The notes under the pieces: generated by a model
Seen by the model: the letters and a program-made list of their open reading frames with translations, nothing else
Told to the model about the DNA's origin: nothing
The model's database searches: none
From: an uncultured Oscillospiraceae bacterium
GTDB taxonomy: Bacteria > Bacillota > Clostridia > Oscillospirales > Ruminococcaceae
Direction: 5' to 3'
Length of the DNA stretch: 9,090 nt
Assembly: GCA_934456315.1 (NCBI GenBank)
Contig: CAKSHG010000080.1
Span: forward strand, 1-9,090
Shown here: piece by piece, positions 6,331-9,090 of the stretch
Layout of the letters: each line of letters begins with the position of its first letter
Position numbering within the stretch: position 1 is the stretch's first letter
Made by a program: the position numbers and the translations under genes

Positions 6331-7287
6331 ATGAAAATAAAAACAGTTGCAGTTCTGGGCGCCGGAGCGGTCGGCTCCTATGTGATATGGGGGCTTTCCG
6401 GGCTTGGAAACGTAAGGCTGGGTGTCATCGCCGAGGGCGAACGTGCGCAGCGCCTGAAAACGGACGGCTGCTCCATAAACGGCGCGGTCTACCGCCCGGA
6501 GGTATGGTCCCCGAAAGAGGCTCACGGCGCTGACCTGCTGATAGTTTCGCTGAAATACGGCGCACTTTCCGGCGCGCTTGACAGCATTCGGAGCATAGTC
6601 GGCGGGAATACCACCGTGATGAGCCTGATGAACGGCGTGGACAGCGAGGAGATCATCGCCGGAGCAGTCGGCGGGGAGCATGTTCTGTATTCGCTGATAA
6701 AGGTAGCTTCCCACAAGAGCGCGGACGGTTACCATTTCGACCCGGAAACTACCATCGGGATAGTTTTCGGCGAGGTTTCCGCGCCATTTGAGAGCGAGCG
6801 CGTACGCGCTGTAAACGAGCTTTTCGCGGGTACCGGTATCCACTGCCGCCACACTGAGCATATCCGCGAGGAGATATGGAGCAAGTTCCGGCTGAATATC
6901 CGCAACAATCTTCCGCAGGCTATCCTCGGCGCAGGGGTAGGCTGCTACCGCGACAGCGCGCACATGAAAGCGATAAGCGACGGTCTGCGCAGTGAGGTCG
7001 AGGCGATAGCCGCCGCAAAGGGCATCGACATGAGCAAGGCGGATCCGTCAGCGGCGCGCGGAAGCGAGGTGCCGTCGTCCGCGCGGTATTCCACGCTCCA
7101 GGACCTCGACGCGGGCAGGCACACCGAAATCGACATGTTCTCCGGCGCGATGATGAGAATGGGCAGGGAGCTGGGTATCCCCACTCCGTACAACGAGTAC
7201 ACCTTCCACATGATAAAGGCGCTCGAGGAGAAAAACGACGGGCTTTTCGACTACGATGACAATACCGGAAAGGCCTCCGCTTCATAA
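6331..7287 (+). CDS. panE: Ketopantoate reductase family protein (PanE/ApbA-like)
   Basis: The 318-aa protein has the usual length and layout of the NADPH-dependent 2-dehydropantoate reductase family (pantothenate/CoA pathway, cytoplasm). The Rossmann fold opens with AVLGAGAVGS (7-16). Residues matching the E. coli PanE active site can be seen: SLK K75, MNG N101, WSKF K185 (general acid), N189 and TEID E266 in LQDLDAGRHTEID. All key residues are therefore intact and catalysis as an oxidoreductase of a 2-keto acid is likely. No other pantothenate gene (panB, panC, panD) is near, and paralogues of this family acting on other keto acids are common, so the exact substrate is open. The start at 6331 has ACGGAG (6315-6320) ten bases upstream. 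It is the first gene of a two-gene operon; the next gene begins 18 bases after its stop. Confidence 0.85.
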   Translation: MKIKTVAVLGAGAVGSYVIWGLSGLGNVRLGVIAEGERAQRLKTDGCSINGAVYRPEVWSPKEAHGADLLIVSLKYGALSGALDSIRSIVGGNTTVMSLMNGVDSEEIIAGAVGGEHVLYSLIKVASHKSADGYHFDPETTIGIVFGEVSAPFESERVRAVNELFAGTGIHCRHTEHIREEIWSKFRLNIRNNLPQAILGAGVGCYRDSAHMKAISDGLRSEVEAIAAAKGIDMSKADPSAARGSEVPSSARYSTLQDLDAGRHTEIDMFSGAMMRMGRELGIPTPYNEYTFHMIKALEEKNDGLFDYDDNTGKASAS

Positions 7288-7305
7288 CGACAAGGAGATG
7301 ATCAC

Positions 7306-8067
7306 ATGGGTGACTGGGATTCAAAACAGTACACAAAATTCGAAAAGGAACGCACGCAGCCGTCTATAGACCTGATAAGCAGGATAGACTTTCAGCCGCA
7401 GTCTGTTCTGGATATAGGCTGCGGTCCCGGGAACAGCACGAACAAACTCGCAGGGCGATTCCCGGCGGCTCATCTCATCGGAATAGACAGCTCCGAAAAC
7501 ATGCTTGAAAGGGCGCGGAAAACCTACCCGGAACTGGAATTCAAGGAATGCACCGTCCCGGACGGGCTTGCAGAATTCGGGAATTTCGACCTGATCTTCT
7601 CCAACGCCTGCCTGCACTGGATACCGGATCACGAAACGCTGCTGCCAAAGCTGATGGAAAGGCTGACCCCCGGCGGAATGCTCGCGGTGCAGATACCGCT
7701 CACGCAGCAGGCGGTATTTTACGGGCTGCTGCATGAACTGATACGCTCGGAAAAGTGGCGGAAGCTGCGCGCGATACACAACTTCCACAATCCCGCGCCG
7801 AATGTGGAGTACGATATTCTTTCCGGCTGCTCGGCGAAAGTCGACATGTGGGAAACTATCTACTACCACGTTGTACCCGACCACAGAGCCGTTATCGACT
7901 GGTACATGGGCAGCGGGCTGAAGCCGTATCTTGACATGCTGAACGATACAGAAAAAGAGGAATTCCAGAACGAGCTGCTGGAGCTTATCCGGGCAAATAT
8001 CCCCCTCCAGGCTGACGGCACCGTTATCCTTAAAATGCCCAGGCTGTTCTTTACGGTACGGAAGTGA
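7306..8067 (+). CDS. tam: Trans-aconitate 2-methyltransferase (Tam) homologue
   Basis: This 253-aa class I SAM-dependent methyltransferase has the same length as E. coli Tam, which methylates trans-aconitate and so removes an inhibitor of aconitase. Alignable blocks run through the whole protein: MGDWDSKQYTKFEKER at the start, SAM motif I VLDIGCGPGNST (34-45), acidic D61 in GIDSS, SNACLHWIPDHETLLP (99-114), LTPGGMLAVQIP (120-131), YYHVVPDHRAVIDWYMGSGL (186-205), and PRLFFTVRK at the end. The WETIYYH and IDWYMGSGL blocks beyond the generic fold are what point to Tam rather than to a general methyltransferase. The start at 7306 follows AAGGAG (7292-7297) with 8-base spacing. It is co-transcribed with the upstream reductase; why the two are paired is unknown. 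Confidence 0.88.
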   Translation: MGDWDSKQYTKFEKERTQPSIDLISRIDFQPQSVLDIGCGPGNSTNKLAGRFPAAHLIGIDSSENMLERARKTYPELEFKECTVPDGLAEFGNFDLIFSNACLHWIPDHETLLPKLMERLTPGGMLAVQIPLTQQAVFYGLLHELIRSEKWRKLRAIHNFHNPAPNVEYDILSGCSAKVDMWETIYYHVVPDHRAVIDWYMGSGLKPYLDMLNDTEKEEFQNELLELIRANIPLQADGTVILKMPRLFFTVRK

Positions 8068-8096
8068 CGCGCTTTCAGACCGCCTTTAATGCGATC

Positions 8097-8122
8097 GACC
8101 CCCGGTCATCTGACCGGGGGTC
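8097..8122. terminator. Stem-loop between convergent genes, likely bidirectional terminator
   Basis: GACCCCCGGTCA and TGACCGGGGGTC are a perfect 12-bp inverted repeat around a 2-base centre, 29 bases after the tam stop and 11 bases beyond the stop of the opposing methyltransferase gene. Neither side has a T-run, so it is not a classical intrinsic terminator. Its place between convergent stops and its very stable GC stem favour a role in ending or protecting both messages. Confidence 0.6.
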
Positions 8123-8133
8123 TGCTGCTGACG

Positions 8134-8919
8134 TCACTTCTCAAGGACGACTATCTTGTTGGAAATATTGCGGACAAACGGAATCTTTCCCAGCACCTTG
8201 TAAACGGGAATGAACCCCGCCATTCCCTCGGTCAGGCTGTGTTCGCCGACTAGCCTGAAATCCGGAAGCAGCGCGGCAAGCTCCCTGCCTCCCTTTATTC
8301 CCCAGGTGAATTTCGCCTTGCTGCCCTCTATCGACTTCTCCTTGAAGCGCTTTGCTACTGCGGGATTCATGATTTCCACAAATACCGCTGCATGCTCGAA
8401 TTTGCCGGAGATAACGGAGAATATCCGCTTTACGTCCTCCTCGGAAAGGTACATCGTCAGTCCCTCTATTATTACCAGCGCGGGGACGCCGCTCTCCTTT
8501 ATCTCGCCGCTCCAGTCGTCCATCGCCGACATCGCTATCTGGGTTATCTTATCGGTGGGCTGGAGTATGCTGCTGCGCACCATGATGGTTTCCGGGAGGT
8601 CCAGGTTGTACCAGTGCGAGTAGTTGCTCATGCGGTAGCAGCGCGTGTCCAGTCCGCAGGCGATGTTCACAACGACCGCGCCGCGGTGTCCTGCGAGGTA
8701 GCGCTCCGCGAGCCTGTCCAGCACTATCGTGCGGGCAATTACGCCGCTGCTCATCGCAGAATCCTTGTCGGCAAGCGAGAAGTCGTAATCCAGCTTCTCC
8801 ACTATCTCAACAGCCTTATTGTCGATTATCGCTCCCCTGGTCTTGGTTTCCTTTGCACGGGCGTATATCGTCTGGAGCATTGTTTCAGTTACGCCTGAAA
8901 GCTCTGGTTTTTTACTCAT
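8134..8919 (-). CDS. SAM-dependent O-methyltransferase, leucine carboxyl methyltransferase/TcmP-like family
   Basis: This 261-aa cytoplasmic enzyme belongs to the family containing eukaryotic LCMT and bacterial polyketide O-methyltransferases (COG3315-type). Diagnostic features: VVNIACGLDTRCYR (83-96) with the family's G-x-DTR signature at the SAM site, YNLDLPE (104-110) with acidic D107 after the second strand, and LVIIEGLTMYLSEEDVKRI (148-166), the typical post-motif with EG..MYL. The C-terminal half is less conserved, as usual, and contains GMAGFIPVYKVLGKIPFVRN (232-251). The start is ATG at 8919-8917 with GGAGG (8930-8926) six bases before it. Bacterial members in Clostridia are usually annotated only by family; no biosynthetic cluster is visible around it, so the acceptor molecule is unknown. 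It is convergent with the tam operon. Confidence 0.9.
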   Translation of the reverse strand: MSKKPELSGVTETMLQTIYARAKETKTRGAIIDNKAVEIVEKLDYDFSLADKDSAMSSGVIARTIVLDRLAERYLAGHRGAVVVNIACGLDTRCYRMSNYSHWYNLDLPETIMVRSSILQPTDKITQIAMSAMDDWSGEIKESGVPALVIIEGLTMYLSEEDVKRIFSVISGKFEHAAVFVEIMNPAVAKRFKEKSIEGSKAKFTWGIKGGRELAALLPDFRLVGEHSLTEGMAGFIPVYKVLGKIPFVRNISNKIVVLEK

Positions 8920-9007
8920 GTCTGTCCTCCATTACCGGTATTTCTACAGCCCGCGGATACATGCGGCGATATCCGGGCGCACTGTCCATGCGCCTGAAAC
9001 GAGCCAT
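8912..9007 (-). CDS. Possible 31-aa small ORF overlapping the methyltransferase start
   Basis: On the minus strand an ATG at 9007-9005 opens a 31-codon frame ending in TAA at 8914-8912, overlapping the first codons of the methyltransferase gene by eight bases. The peptide is rich in Arg and Met (begins MARFRRMDSAPGYRR) and has no recognised domain. A weak AGAGG lies 13 bases upstream, which is too far for a good ribosome site. The same frame stays open to the right window edge, so this could instead be the tail of a longer gene or of a decayed one. Offered as a candidate for translational coupling only. Confidence 0.22.
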   Translation of the reverse strand: MARFRRMDSAPGYRRMYPRAVEIPVMEDRHE

Positions 9008-9090
9008 TTTATATTGGTCACCTCTAAAAACCTTGTTTGAGAGAAAATGTGTATAGCACACCGACTGCTTCTTCAAACCTCCTCGTAAGG

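Noticed and set aside
9050..9076. Promoter for the minus-strand methyltransferase: TTGAAG (9076-9071) and TATACA (9055-9050)
   Set aside because: The spacer is only 15 bp and both boxes are imperfect, so it was not listed as a feature.

Overview
The window looks like chromosomal DNA of a low-oxygen, gut-type Clostridia (Bacillota, perhaps Oscillospiraceae/Ruminococcaceae). This is inferred from strong GGAGG-type ribosome binding sites, near-consensus sigma-A promoters in AT-rich gaps, GC-rich genes that still use ATA and AGG/AGA freely, and a lipoprotein-type solute-binding protein. The genus cannot be fixed from the sequence alone. No rRNA, tRNA, transposase, integrase, phage gene or CRISPR array was seen.

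Region 1 (1-6254) is a metabolic locus. On the minus strand, cut by the left edge, is a creatininase (creatinine amidohydrolase) whose catalytic residues can all be matched. Divergently, one operon encodes an ABC ATPase, a lipoprotein substrate-binding protein, two permeases (all of the spermidine/putrescine-type family) and a CodA-type cytosine deaminase. The 270-bp divergent gap holds back-to-back promoters, and the operon promoter has a perfect 7-bp-arm palindrome touching its -35 box. A strong stem-loop follows the binding-protein gene, and a classical terminator closes the operon after codA.

Two enzymes able to act on small cyclic amidines, beside one importer, suggest that the locus imports and opens creatinine or a close analogue. 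Creatininase would give creatine, while a CodA-family deiminase would give N-methylhydantoin. The CodA active-site loop differs from that of E. coli CodA at positions linked to substrate choice. This model is the main discovery candidate of the window. It is inference, not proof; pyrimidine salvage is the simplest alternative.

Region 2 (6255-8067) is a separate two-gene operon under its own near-perfect promoter: a ketopantoate reductase family protein and a trans-aconitate 2-methyltransferase homologue. It ends in a 12-bp perfect stem shared with a convergent gene.

Region 3 (8134-9090) holds, on the minus strand, a leucine-carboxyl-methyltransferase/TcmP-type SAM-dependent O-methyltransferase, with a possible tiny overlapping reading frame upstream. 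No link between regions 2-3 and region 1 is visible.
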